Shown: in pieces, positions 24,292 to 31,935 of the stretch
How positions within the stretch are numbered: the stretch's first letter is position 1
Layout: each line of letters begins with the position of its first letter
NCBI RefSeq assembly: GCF_029428875.1
Contig: NZ_JAJSOO010000001.1
Coordinates: forward strand, 1,302,001-1,366,000
DNA length: 64,000 nt
DNA from: Streptomyces sp. JH34
GTDB taxonomy: Bacteria > Actinomycetota > Actinomycetes > Streptomycetales > Streptomycetaceae
Reading direction: 5' to 3'
Notes under the pieces: generated by a model
Told to the model about the DNA's origin: nothing
What the model saw: the letters and a program-made list of their open reading frames with translations, nothing else
Databases searched by the model: none
Program-made: the position numbers and the translations under genes

Positions 24292-24390
24292 CCCCTTCAC
24301 TCGAACGATTTCCCGGGCCGGTTTCGGTGGACCGCATTCGCATGCCGTCCGGCGGAACGGCGCACGACGTGAAAGGGGGCCCGCCGTGGG

Positions 24391-24693
24391 TCAGCCGCCG
24401 AGCGGAAGCCCGCCGATGAGCGGCCCGGCCGCCTCGGCGACACCGGTGACCGCCTTCGCCGACTTGCCCACCGTGCCGTCCTCCTTGATCCTCCCGGCGG
24501 TCTCCCCGACCCCGTCCACCACGGGGTTCACCACCTGGTCGGGGACCGCGGGGAGGGTGGAGGTCAGTTCGTTCACCCCACCGGTGAGGCTGATCCGGGG
24601 CGCCGTGGGGGTGGTTGCGGCGAAGGCGGGTGCGGCCGCCCCGAGGGCGGCCACGGAACCTGCGACGAGAGCGACGGTCTTCGCGTACTTCAC
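24391..24693 (-). CDS. Small secreted protein beside chaplin/rodlin genes
   Basis: A 100-residue precursor with a signal peptide very like that of the neighbouring chaplin (MKYAKTVALVAGSVAALGAA, cleaved after AFA). The mature part (about 75 residues) is Gly/Val/Thr-rich: RISLTGGVNELTSTLPAVPD, VVNPVVDGVGETAGRIKEDG and a PLIGGLPLGG end. It has no cysteines and lacks the chaplin GN-VQ-P-H-P core, so it is not a chaplin. Its position suggests a surface role during development; the function is not known. Confidence 0.75.
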   Translation of the reverse strand: MKYAKTVALVAGSVAALGAAAPAFAATTPTAPRISLTGGVNELTSTLPAVPDQVVNPVVDGVGETAGRIKEDGTVGKSAKAVTGVAEAAGPLIGGLPLGG

Positions 24694-24795
24694 GTTCTCA
24701 ATTCCCTTCTACGGCGGCATCTGCCGCCCTTTTCAGGCACAACGACCGAGCGGTGCGGGGGGAAACTGCGAGGCATGGCATTTCCCCCGCACGAC

Positions 24796-24836
24796 GAGAG
24801 GGCCCTGGAGCGCCGTATGCGCTCCAGGGCCCTCTC
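24796..24836. terminator. Strong hairpin after short chaplin gene
   Basis: Perfect 18-base arms (24796-24813 and 24819-24836) with a CGTAT loop; the core is GAGAGGGCCCTGGAGCGC. It lies 31 bases after the short-chaplin stop on the minus strand. Confidence 0.88.
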
Positions 24837-24867
24837 ATGACGAGCCGTCGGCCCGGTCGGCGTGAGC

Positions 24868-25101
24868 TCAGTCGTTGATGCAGACGTTGCCGAACGCCGG
24901 GTTCAGCAGACCGATCACGTTGACGGTGTTGCCGCAGACGTTCACCGGAATGTGGATCGGGACCTGGACGACGTTGCCGGAGAGGAAGCCCGGGGAGTGG
25001 GCGGCAACGGCACCGGCGCCGGAGTCGGCCATGGCCGGGGCAGCGGCGCCCAGCGCCATGAGGGTTCCGGCGGCGACGGCGGCAACCTTGGTGTACTTCA
25101 C
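24868..25101 (-). CDS. Short chaplin
   Basis: A 77-residue precursor: signal peptide (MKYTKVAAVAAGTLMALGAA, ending AMA), then one chaplin domain DSGAGAVAAHSPGFLSGNVVQVPIHIPVNVCGNTVNVIGLLNPAFGN ending CIND. Both conserved cysteines are present, as in the ChpF/G/H type rather than the Cys-free ChpE. Short chaplins self-assemble into amyloid fibrils that lower surface tension and coat aerial hyphae. It lacks a sorting signal and would be anchored through the long chaplin encoded nearby. I could not find a clear BldN motif upstream. Confidence 0.95.
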   Translation of the reverse strand: MKYTKVAAVAAGTLMALGAAAPAMADSGAGAVAAHSPGFLSGNVVQVPIHIPVNVCGNTVNVIGLLNPAFGNVCIND

Positions 25102-25323
25102 TTTTATCCCTTTCTGCAGCGGAGTCGTCCACGGACACGTCTTTCGTGCCGCACGAGCACTCCTACGAATGCGCTCGTGACTCCGGTGCTGTAATCCGTA
25201 ACGATTTACCGGCGGCCGCGAAACGCTTTGCGATCCGTTTCCCGGAAAATCGCTCGAATGATGCAGGCCCGGGCCGCGCGATGGAGGAGTGTCGGCGGCC
25301 CGGACCGGTCGTTGCGGCCAGGG

Positions 25324-25728
25324 TCAGCTGTTGTGCGCACCGTTGCCGGAGAGAACCGGGATGTCCGACAGGATGTGCGACAGCGGCTCGTCACCCTTGG
25401 CCTGGGTGGAGTTGTCGGCGCACTGCTGGTTCTGCGGGTTGGAGAGGACGTTGACGTCCTGGACCGCGACCGCGGCGAGGATGCCGACGAGCGCACCGGC
25501 GTTGGCCTTCACCGGCAGCGCGACGCAGGGCTTGTTCAGCGAACCCTGCACGAGGCTGAGCTGCGGGCTCTGGTCACCCTTGGTGGAGCTGTTGCCGTAC
25601 TCCGCCTCGGCACCGTTGCCGTTGACCGACGTCGTACCGGTGTCGTCACCGATCGCCATGGCGCTGGTCGCCGAGAGACCGAGGATGGAGGCGGCGACGG
25701 CGCCCGTCGCCAGGACCTTCTTGATCAC
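25324..25728 (-). CDS. Rodlin (third of three)
   Basis: A 134-residue rodlin very close to the first copy: [48 protein letters not shown] and [16 protein letters not shown] are nearly identical. It differs mainly in the signal peptide and in a GALVGILAAVA stretch replacing [10 protein letters not shown], one residue longer. The similarity suggests a recent duplication of the first copy. It has a BldN-like promoter and is divergent from the long chaplin. Confidence 0.93.
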   Translation of the reverse strand: MIKKVLATGAVAASILGLSATSAMAIGDDTGTTSVNGNGAEAEYGNSSTKGDQSPQLSLVQGSLNKPCVALPVKANAGALVGILAAVAVQDVNVLSNPQNQQCADNSTQAKGDEPLSHILSDIPVLSGNGAHNS

Positions 25729-25773
25729 GATGAACCCTTCTCGTACCGAGTGCCCCGCAGCGGAGCGCCCTGA

Positions 25774-25801
25774 TCAACTCGCCGCCCGGCATTTGGTTCC
25801 C
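25774..25801 (-). promoter_or_regulatory. BldN-type promoter of third rodlin
   Basis: GGGAAC-N16-AGTTGA on the minus strand (25796-25801 and 25774-25779). Spacing and the following ATCAG are identical to the first rodlin promoter. Confidence 0.55.
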
Positions 25802-26003
25802 CCCGCCCGGCCTCGTTCACCCGAATGCCATGCACACCGCGTCGGGCGAACACACGTACGTGACCCTTTCGGGTGGTTACATAATTTCCACCGATCTCCA
25901 AGTTTCCCCCGCAACCGTCGCGTCGTTAGGAAGTCGTCCGCGTCGATGGAATGACCGCCATCAGGGTCACCGCCCACGCGAATTTCCCGGAGAAGGGCTT
26001 GTA

Positions 26004-26780
26004 ATGCGACAGGTACTGAATAAGAGCATGATCGTCATGGCGGCGGCGTCGGGCATCCTGACCGCCGCGGGCGGTTACGCACACGCCGACGCCTCGGCCG
26101 ACGGTGTCGCCGCGAACTCGCCCGGTGTCGGTTCGGGCAACGCCGTGCAGGTCCCGGTGCACGTCCCGGTCAACCTCTGCGGCAACACCGTCAATGTGAT
26201 CGCCCTGCTGAACCCGGCGTTCGGCAACTCCTGCGCGAACGTCAGCTCGCACGACGGGCACGGTGCCGAGCAGGACGACGCCTACGGCGACGAGCACGGC
26301 GAGGCACAGGGCCACAAGGGCTCCGGCGCGAGCGCCGACGGCAAGGCCGTCGGTTCCCCGGGTGTCCTCTCGGGCAACCTGGTACAGGCTCCGGTGCACG
26401 TCCCGGTGAACGCCTGCGGCAACAGCGTCGATGTCGTGGGGGCGCTGAACCCGGTGTTCGGCAACGACTGCGTCAACGACAGCGGTTACGACCACGGGAA
26501 CCCGCCGGTGAAGCCGCCGGTGGAGCCCCCGACCGAGGAGCCGCCGACGGTCACGCCGCCGACCGAGGAGCCCCCCACCGAGGAGCCGCCGACGGTCACC
26601 CCGCCCACCTCGAAGCCTCCCGTCGAGCAGCCGCCGGCCGGTAACCCCGGCCCGAACACGCCCGACACGCAGCTGGCCCAGACCGGTGCCGGTGAGATCG
26701 GTCTGGCCGCCGGTGCGAGCGCTGGGCTGCTGCTGGGAGGCGCGGTACTGATGCGCCGCACCCGCACCTCGCGCAACTAG
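26004..26780 (+). CDS. Long chaplin with sortase sorting signal
   Basis: 258 residues: signal peptide, two chaplin domains (about residues 30-75, SPGVGSGNAVQVPVHVPVNLCGNTVNV; and 110-155, SPGVLSGNLVQAPVHVPVNACGNSVDV), a Pro/Glu/Thr-rich spacer of PPTEEPPTVTPP-like repeats, then LAQTG, a hydrophobic helix and the basic tail MRRTRTSRN. This is the ChpA/B/C layout; LAxTG is the motif used by streptomycete class E sortase, giving covalent wall anchoring. The start at 26004 has GGAGAAGGGC upstream. The linker between domains is His/Asp/Glu-rich. Confidence 0.95.
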   Translation: MRQVLNKSMIVMAAASGILTAAGGYAHADASADGVAANSPGVGSGNAVQVPVHVPVNLCGNTVNVIALLNPAFGNSCANVSSHDGHGAEQDDAYGDEHGEAQGHKGSGASADGKAVGSPGVLSGNLVQAPVHVPVNACGNSVDVVGALNPVFGNDCVNDSGYDHGNPPVKPPVEPPTEEPPTVTPPTEEPPTEEPPTVTPPTSKPPVEQPPAGNPGPNTPDTQLAQTGAGEIGLAAGASAGLLLGGAVLMRRTRTSRN

Positions 26781-26788
26781 TCCCGTAC

Positions 26789-26838
26789 ACGGAAGGGGCC
26801 GCCCCGCAGCGTGGATGCTGCGGGACGGCCCCTTCCGT
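26789..26838. terminator. Bidirectional hairpin after long chaplin
   Basis: 22-base arms with one mismatch (26789-26810 and 26817-26838) around a 6-base loop. It sits between the long chaplin and the end of the convergent aldolase gene, separating the developmental cluster from the sialic-acid region. Confidence 0.85.
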
Positions 26839-26857
26839 ATGTACGCGGAACGCGGTG

Positions 26858-27790
26858 TCAGACGCGGGACAGGCCCGCCCGGTCCAGGTGTGCGGCGATC
26901 ACGGCGGTCTCCTCGGCGTCGAGCCCGCGCATGGGCGGGCTCATCACGTTGGTCGCGATGACCCCGCGCAGCATCAGGGCCGTCTTGAAGGCACCCAGCC
27001 CTGCGGCGGTCGCCGACGCGGTGCCGGGCGCGGCCGCAGTGACGTTGTCGAACAGCGCGACCAGGCGGTCCTGTTCGGCGGCGGCCGCGGCCCAGTCGCC
27101 CCGTACGGCGGCCTGGTGCAGCCGCACGTAGCCGTGCGGGTCCACGTTGCCGAGGCCGGGGACCGACCCGTCCGCGCCACTCAGCATCATCGCGTCGACC
27201 ACCAGTTCGTGACCGGTCAGGACGGAGAAACCGGGGAGTGCCCGTGCCCCGATGGCGAGCCGGCGGAACGATCCGTCGTCGCCGCTGGAGTCCTTCACAC
27301 CGGCGAGGACGCCGTCCGCGGCGAGCGGCAGCAGTAGTTCCGGGTCCAGCTTGGTGTGGACGCAGACCGGGACGTCGTAGGCCAGGAGCGGGAGGTCCAC
27401 CGCCGCCGCGATGTCCCGGAAGTGGCGGTCGATCTCCGAGGGGTGGGTGCGGGTGTAGAAGGGCGCGGTGGCGACGACCGCGTCCGCGCCGAGACCGGCG
27501 GCGGCCCGGGCCCTCTCGATCGCCCGGTTCGTGGTGGTCTCGATGGCGCCGGCGAGGACGGGTACCTGCCCGGCGGCAACCGAGGTGATCACCTTGATGA
27601 CCTCGTCCTGTCGCGCGGGCGTGAGGTACGCGGTCTCGCCCGAGCTGCCGAGGGCGAAGAGCCCGCTCACTCCTCCGTCGAGCAGGTGACCGACGACCCG
27701 CTCCAGGGACGCCACGTCCAGTCCGCCGTCCGCCGTGAGCGGGGTGACGACGGGCGGGATCACTCCGGTGTAGGTGGTGGGGGTGGTCAT
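26858..27790 (-). CDS. DapA/NanA-family aldolase (N-acetylneuraminate lyase-like), copy 1
   Basis: A 310-residue class I aldolase of the DHDPS/N-acetylneuraminate lyase family. The Schiff-base lysine is visible in GVKDSSGD, the Tyr in LAYDVPV, and the carboxylate-binding loop as GSSGETAY. The ATG at 27790 overlaps the stop of the upstream ABC ATPase by ATGA, showing it was the last gene of an ABC-transport operon. With nanK and nanE homologues 6 kb away, cleavage of sialic acid to ManNAc and pyruvate is the best guess, but family members use many 2-oxo acids. It is about half identical by eye to copy 2 (32783-33742). Confidence 0.85.
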   Translation of the reverse strand: MTTPTTYTGVIPPVVTPLTADGGLDVASLERVVGHLLDGGVSGLFALGSSGETAYLTPARQDEVIKVITSVAAGQVPVLAGAIETTTNRAIERARAAAGLGADAVVATAPFYTRTHPSEIDRHFRDIAAAVDLPLLAYDVPVCVHTKLDPELLLPLAADGVLAGVKDSSGDDGSFRRLAIGARALPGFSVLTGHELVVDAMMLSGADGSVPGLGNVDPHGYVRLHQAAVRGDWAAAAAEQDRLVALFDNVTAAAPGTASATAAGLGAFKTALMLRGVIATNVMSPPMRGLDAEETAVIAAHLDRAGLSRV

Positions 27791-28433
27791 GCGGTACTCC
27801 TCGCGGGCGGTACGGGGGCCGGGTCCCCGGACGGGAACGACGTGGTGGGCTGGGGGTGGACGCAGTGCCAGCGGTGCCCGCCGGGCCAGGAGCTCCTCGC
27901 GGGGAAGGCCGTGGCGCACGCGTCGTCGGCCTTCCAGCAGCGGGTGGCGAAAGGGCAGCCGGGCGGCGGGTTGGTGGCCGAGGGCACCGGCCCGGTGAGC
28001 ACGATGCGGTCGGTCCTCTCCAGCAGGCTGGGCGTGGCGGAGAGCAGTGCCTCGGTGTAGGGGTGTCTCGGGGCCCCGGCCACCTCGGCGGCCCGGCCCT
28101 CCTCGACGATGCGGCCGAGGTAGAGGACGGCGATGCGGTCGGCGAGGTAGCGCACGGTCTGGATGTCGTGCGAGATGAACACCATGCCGAGTCCCAGGCG
28201 GTCGCGCAGGTCGACGAGGAGGTTGAGCACCTGGGCGCGGACGGAGACGTCGAGCGCCGAGGTCGGTTCGTCGGCGACGATCAGTTCGGGTTCGAGGGCG
28301 AGGGCGCGGGCGATGGCGACGCGCTGCCGCTGGCCGCCGGAGAGCTGTCCGGGCAGGGCGTCCAGGGTGTGTCCGGGCAGGCCGACCAGGTCGAGCAGTT
28401 CCTCGACGCGCGCCTCGCGGGCCTCCCGGGTGC
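27787..28433 (-). pseudogene. Remnant of dipeptide-type ABC transporter ATPase (3' two-thirds)
   Basis: The translation from about 28433 to the stop gives the C-terminal part of a DppF/OppF ATPase: [16 protein letters not shown], signature [15 protein letters not shown], Walker [14 protein letters not shown]-loop FISHD, and the oligopeptide-transporter tail [12 protein letters not shown] with conserved cysteines. The Walker A half is absent. Upstream the frame runs into unrelated sequence where the start of a binding protein is joined out of frame. No start codon or ribosome site serves this piece. The loss therefore removed the ATPase N-terminus and presumably the other transporter genes. 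Confidence 0.85.
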
Positions 28434-28628
28434 CACGCCGGTCAGCGGGTACGACAGACCGGCCTCGATGGTGCCGTCGCCGTCGCCCTTGCCCGCCGCG
28501 CCGTCGGCGGTCGAGGAGGGCCCGCCGCACGCGGACAGGCCTGCCGTGATGGCCGCGGCCGCGCCGACGGCACTGATGTAACGCAGGAAGGTGCGGCGCT
28601 CGACGCCGGCTGGCCTCAGCTCGGGCAC
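28434..28628 (-). pseudogene. Remnant of ABC transporter substrate-binding lipoprotein (5' end only)
   Basis: GTG at 28628 with GGAGGAC upstream opens [20 protein letters not shown], a twin-arginine/lipoprotein signal ending LSACGG. A Ser/Gly linker follows, then [13 protein letters not shown], the usual beginning of a dipeptide-type binding protein. Around 28431-28445 the sequence jumps, out of frame, into the ATPase remnant. About 65 of the expected 500-550 residues remain. Dipeptide-type systems (SatABCD of Haemophilus ducreyi, SiaEFGI of Corynebacterium) import sialic acid, which would suit this locus. Confidence 0.82.
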
Positions 28629-28713
28629 GGGTCCTCCAAGGGACGTTGAGGGCTTGGAACGAGTGGAAAGCGTCCGTTTTCGATGGCGGTCGGAATGCCA
28701 ACGGACCGATAAA

Positions 28714-28738
28714 GCATCAGACGTCAGATGTCTGATGC
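28714..28738 (-). promoter_or_regulatory. Regulon operator A (before ABC remnant operon and fadR-type gene)
   Basis: Perfect 9-base arms GCATCAGAC and GTCTGATGC with a 7-base centre. On the minus strand it contains ACATCTGACGTCTG, identical over 14 bases to operator B. It lies immediately downstream of the minus-strand promoter boxes and between the divergent FadR-type gene and ABC remnant, so it could control both. Confidence 0.75.
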
Positions 28739-28739
28739 C

Positions 28740-28767
28740 TTGATAGCGTGGGAACGTAGCTTGACAA
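28740..28767 (-). promoter_or_regulatory. Promoter of the ABC-remnant/aldolase operon
   Basis: TTGTCA (28762-28767) and TATCAA (28740-28745) with a 16-base spacer on the minus strand, immediately upstream of operator A. It matches the layout before operators B and C. Confidence 0.5.
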
Positions 28768-28799
28768 TCGAGAGGGGTCAAGAGGTGGGGAGTTCACAT

Positions 28800-29540
28800 A
28801 TGTCCGGCACGCGACCCGGCCGCACCCTGTTGCGGCAGGAAGTGGTCGAGGGCATCAAGCGCTACATCCTCGACGAGCGGCTGCGCCCCGGGGACCCGCT
28901 CCCGACGGAGCCGGCCCTGTGCGAGGCGCTGGGGGCCAGCCGTTCCAGCGTCCGGGAGGCCGTCAAGATCCTCGCCGCCCTCGACATCGTCGAGGTACGC
29001 CACGGCCACGGGACGTACGTCGGGCGGCTGAGCCTGTCCGCGCTGGTGGAGAGCCTCACCTTCCGGGGCCTGCTCTCCCCGGACGACGACTTCCAGGTGA
29101 TGGCCGACCTCGTCGACGTGCGCGAGCTCTTCGAGCGGGGCATGGCCGACCGGATCATCTCCTCACTCAGCGCCGAGCAGCTCGACGGCCTGGAGGGCCT
29201 GGTGGCGACCATGCGCGCCACCGGCGCGGGCGAGGGGCACGGGTTCGTGGCCGCGGACCGCGCCTTCCACGCCCTGCTCGTGGCACCACTGGGCAACGAC
29301 CTGATCGGCCAGCTCTCGATGGCCTTCTGGGACGTGTACACGATCGTCGCGCCGCACCTCGACGGATTCACCCACGCCGACGAGACCGCCACGATCGCAG
29401 CCCACCAGAGCATCGTGGACGCGGCCCGGGCCGGCGACGTCACCGCGTTCCTGAGGGCGCTCGACGAGCACTACGCACCCGTCCGGCGGCGGATCGCCGA
29501 GGCCAGGTCGCGCGGTGCGGACCCGGCGGACCAGGCCTGA
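28800..29540 (+). CDS. FadR/GntR-family regulator, first of two in the nan region
   Basis: A 246-residue FadR-subfamily regulator. The winged helix is RQEVVEGIKRYILDERLRPGDPLPTEPALCEALGASRSSVREAVKIL with wing HGHGTYVG. The all-helical FCD effector domain has the usual Asp/His ligands (VDVRELFERG, AADRAFHALLV, AAHQSIVDA). ATG 28800 has GGGGAG upstream; an in-frame GTG at 28785 is possible. It is divergent from the ABC-remnant operon, and a dyad matching two other promoter sites lies in the gap. It is therefore a good candidate for the local repressor, by analogy with E. coli NanR, also a FadR-type protein. Confidence 0.9.
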   Translation: MSGTRPGRTLLRQEVVEGIKRYILDERLRPGDPLPTEPALCEALGASRSSVREAVKILAALDIVEVRHGHGTYVGRLSLSALVESLTFRGLLSPDDDFQVMADLVDVRELFERGMADRIISSLSAEQLDGLEGLVATMRATGAGEGHGFVAADRAFHALLVAPLGNDLIGQLSMAFWDVYTIVAPHLDGFTHADETATIAAHQSIVDAARAGDVTAFLRALDEHYAPVRRRIAEARSRGADPADQA

Positions 29541-29604
29541 CACCGCTGACACCCCGACCCCCGCCCCGCCCGCCGGAGCGGGGGCCGCGGCCTCCGGCAC
29601 ACCC

Positions 29605-29634
29605 TTGACGTCCGACCGCGGGGCTCCCTAGGGT
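29605..29634 (+). promoter_or_regulatory. Promoter of the esterase gene
   Basis: TTGACG (29605-29610), 18-base spacer, TAGGGT (29629-29634): an excellent housekeeping-type promoter. Operator B begins about 8 bases after the -10 box, covering the expected start of transcription. Confidence 0.7.
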
Positions 29635-29641
29635 CCAGCTT

Positions 29642-29670
29642 GACAGCAGGACATCTGACGTCTGCTGTCC
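29642..29670 (+). promoter_or_regulatory. Regulon operator B
   Basis: 8-base arms GACAGCAG (29642-29649) and CTGCTGTC (29662-29669) around a core ACATCTGACGTCTG (29651-29664) shared with operator A, and with 11 of 14 bases in operator C. Its position just after the -10 box suits repression. Confidence 0.75.
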
Positions 29671-29702
29671 AGTCGCCTCTCGTTCCCCAGAAGGGCACAG
29701 CC

Positions 29703-30548
29703 ATGCCGTCGGCCGATCTCCCGCTCGAGGAATGCCGTGCCTACCGGCCCGAGCTCCCCCTGCCCGGCGGCTTCGACGACTTCTGGTCGGACACCCTGGC
29801 CGAGGCTCCGCACGACGGCAGCGCGGACAAGCCCCGGTACAGGGAGATCGACTGCAGGCTGCCCCGCGTCCGCACGTACGACGTGCGTGTTCCGGGCTAC
29901 GGCGGCCGCCCGGTGCGCGGCTGGCTGCACATGCCCGCCGGTGTCACCGAACCGCTCGGCTGCGTCGTCGAGTTCCTCGGCTACGGGCGCGGCAGGGGTC
30001 TGCCGCACGAGGAGCTGGTGTGGGCCTGCGCCGGATACGCGCACCTGGTCATGGACACCCGGGGCCAGGGGGTGGTCGGCCGCGGCCGGCGTCACCGCGG
30101 ACACCGACCCGGGGGCGGCCGGGGCGGTGCCGGGCTTCCTGACCCGGGGTGTCGAGAGCCCCCGGACCTACTACTACCGGCGGGTGTTCACCGACGCGGT
30201 CCGCTGCGTGGAGGCGATGCGTGAGCATCGCGAGGTCGATCCCGCCCGCATCGTGGTGACCGGGGTGAGCCAGGGCGGTGGCATCGCGCTGGCGGTGGCC
30301 GGGCTGGTGCCGGGGCTGGCCGGGGTGATGCCGGACGTGCCCTTCCTGTGCAACATCGCCCGGGGCGCCCGGATCGCCGGGCTGCCGCCGTACACCGAGA
30401 TCGCCGCCTACCTCCGGCTCCACCGCGGCCGCACCGAACCGGTGTTCCGCACCCTGTCGTACTTCGACGCGGCGCACCACGCCACCCGGGCGACCGCGCC
30501 CGCGCTCTTCTCCATCGCGATGATGGACGAGATCTGCCCGCCCTCCAC
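29703..30548 (+). pseudogene. Acetylxylan/cephalosporin-C deacetylase-type esterase, frameshifted and 3'-truncated
   Basis: From ATG 29703 (AGAAGGGCAC upstream) the AXE1 family start is clear: LPGGFDDFWSDTLAEA, VRVPGYGGRPVRGWLHMP, HEELVWACAGYAHLVMDTRGQG. At the G run 30068-30072 one base too many shifts the frame; the next frame continues with WSAAAGVTADTDPGA, TYYYRRVFTDAVRCVEAM and the nucleophile elbow GVSQGGG. It reaches MMDEICPPST and then, near 30548, changes to unrelated sequence, losing the catalytic His region. An active product is unlikely. Such esterases remove acetyl groups from sugars, which could include O-acetylated sialic acids (inference). Confidence 0.85.
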
Positions 30549-30608
30549 CTGCTTAAGGCCGACGGCAAGCAGGCCTCCGACAGCCGGACGGTGACCGTCA
30601 CTCCGTAA
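30549..30608 (+). pseudogene. 3' tail of a lost gene fused to the esterase remnant
   Basis: In the frame ending at 30608 the last residues read LKADGKQASDSRTVTVTP before a TAA stop. This looks like the end of an Ig-like or PKD-like domain, as found at the C-termini of secreted glycosidases (for example sialidases). Nothing of the rest of that gene is present, and it is out of frame with the esterase. Identity is a guess. Confidence 0.45.
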
Positions 30609-30670
30609 CACCCCGCCCCGGAGGGAGTGTTGTCGCCCCGGCCGCCCCCGCCCGGCTGCCAGGATGGGAA

Positions 30671-30743
30671 CGGCACCTCCCACGGCACCTCCCACGGCGC
30701 CTCACACGGCGCCTTCCCGGACGACGGACGACGGACGACGGAC
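30671..30743. repeat. Short degenerate tandem repeats
   Basis: Two adjacent low-complexity stretches: a CACGGC(A/G)CCTC unit repeated about four times (30671-30712) and a GACGACG-type unit (GGACGACGGACGACGGAC) near 30718-30743. They lie between the esterase remnant and the next gene and are not likely to be coding. Confidence 0.6.
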
Positions 30744-30756
30744 AGGCGGCAGCGGC

Positions 30757-31935
30757 ATGGCGGCGACGGGTTCACGGATGGGCGTGGTCGGCGGCAGCAT
30801 CGCCGGGTGCGCGATGGCGGTCGCGGGCGTCAGGGCGGGTGCGGAGGTCACCGTCCACGAGCGCAGCGACGGCGAACTGCGGGACCGGGGGCTCGGGATC
30901 GTCATCCCTCCCCCGCTGCACCGCCGGCTGGTCGACGCGGGCTATCTGGACGCCGCCATGCCGACCGCTCCCGTGGGTACCCGGGTCTGGCTGACCCGGG
31001 TGCCCGGGGAGCGGTCGGCCCGCGAGTTCGCCCGCCAGCCCAGCGCGGTGACTCCGTGCAACTGGGGTCTCCTGTGGCAGTCGTTGCGGGCCGCCACCAC
31101 CGGTGCGCGGTACCACCGGGGACGCCCCGTCACCTCGGTCGCGCGGGGCCCCGCCGGGGGCGCCCTCCTCCGCACGGCCGAGGGCGAGGAGGCCTACGAC
31201 ATCGTCGTGGGCGCGGACGGCCACCGCTCGCTCACCCGCCAGGTCCTGGCCCCGGGCCTGCAGGCCTCCCCCGCCGGGTACGCGGTGTGGCGCGGCACGC
31301 TTCCGGCCGGCGCGTCCGTGGAACACCGCCGGCCCCTGGAGCTGCTGCGCACCGCCTGGGTGACGATCGGCTTCCCCGGCGGGCACGGCATCTTCTATCT
31401 GATTCCCCGGGGCGGCGGTGCCGCACCGGACGACCGGCTGCTGGCCTACGCGATCTACGCGACCCCGCCGGCCGGGTCGCCGGGCGAGGCCGGCCACGAA
31501 CGGCAGCTGGCCGACGAGCACTTCCCCCAGGAGTGGGCCGACATCGTGGCACGTGGCGAGCACACCGCGATGACCTGCCACCCCGTCGCCGATCTGCACG
31601 CGCCGCTCGCCGCGGATCCGCCGTTCCTGCTCGCGGGCGACGCGGCGGGGGTGACCCGTCCGCACACGGCGAGCGGGGCGGTCAAGGCTCTGCAGGACGC
31701 CCTCTGCCTGGAGGAGGCGCTGCGGACGTCCGCCTCACCCGCCGAGGCGCTGCGGCACTACGCCCGGGAGCGGACCCCCGAGGGCGCCAGGCTGGTCGAG
31801 CTGGGGCGCAGGCTCGGCCGCGCGCAGGTGGAGCTGACCCCGGACTGGGCGGCCATGGACCAGGCTTCGGTGGACGCCTGGTGCCGCGCCACCCTCGCGG
31901 GCACGAGCAGCTATCTCTACGCGGACACGGACTGA
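30757..31935 (+). CDS. FAD-dependent monooxygenase (PHBH fold)
   Basis: About 392 residues from ATG 30757. The FAD Rossmann motif is GVVGGSIAGCAMAVAGVRAGAEVTVHER (GxGxxG variant). The second motif DIVVGADGHRSLTRQ and the third AGDAAGVTRPHTASGAVKALQDA complete the group A flavin monooxygenase signature. The substrate cannot be told. The frame is open upstream through a repeat-rich stretch; the ATG at 30757 is preferred although its ribosome site is weak. Its last 19 bases overlap the convergent FadR-type gene. Confidence 0.85.
   Translation: MAATGSRMGVVGGSIAGCAMAVAGVRAGAEVTVHERSDGELRDRGLGIVIPPPLHRRLVDAGYLDAAMPTAPVGTRVWLTRVPGERSAREFARQPSAVTPCNWGLLWQSLRAATTGARYHRGRPVTSVARGPAGGALLRTAEGEEAYDIVVGADGHRSLTRQVLAPGLQASPAGYAVWRGTLPAGASVEHRRPLELLRTAWVTIGFPGGHGIFYLIPRGGGAAPDDRLLAYAIYATPPAGSPGEAGHERQLADEHFPQEWADIVARGEHTAMTCHPVADLHAPLAADPPFLLAGDAAGVTRPHTASGAVKALQDALCLEEALRTSASPAEALRHYARERTPEGARLVELGRRLGRAQVELTPDWAAMDQASVDAWCRATLAGTSSYLYADTD

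Noticed and set aside
24391..24693. Secreted protein as an additional chaplin
   Set aside because: The SPGxxSGNxVQxPxHxPVNxCGN core and cysteines are absent.
26500..26640. PPTEEPPTVTPP repeats as a DNA repeat array
   Set aside because: They are the coding spacer between the second chaplin domain and the sorting signal, a normal feature of long chaplins.
28425..30608. A deliberately fused binding-protein/ATPase or esterase chimera as a new protein type
   Set aside because: Both junctions are out of frame, lack starts for the downstream parts and lose essential motifs, so deletion scars (or assembly gaps) are more likely.
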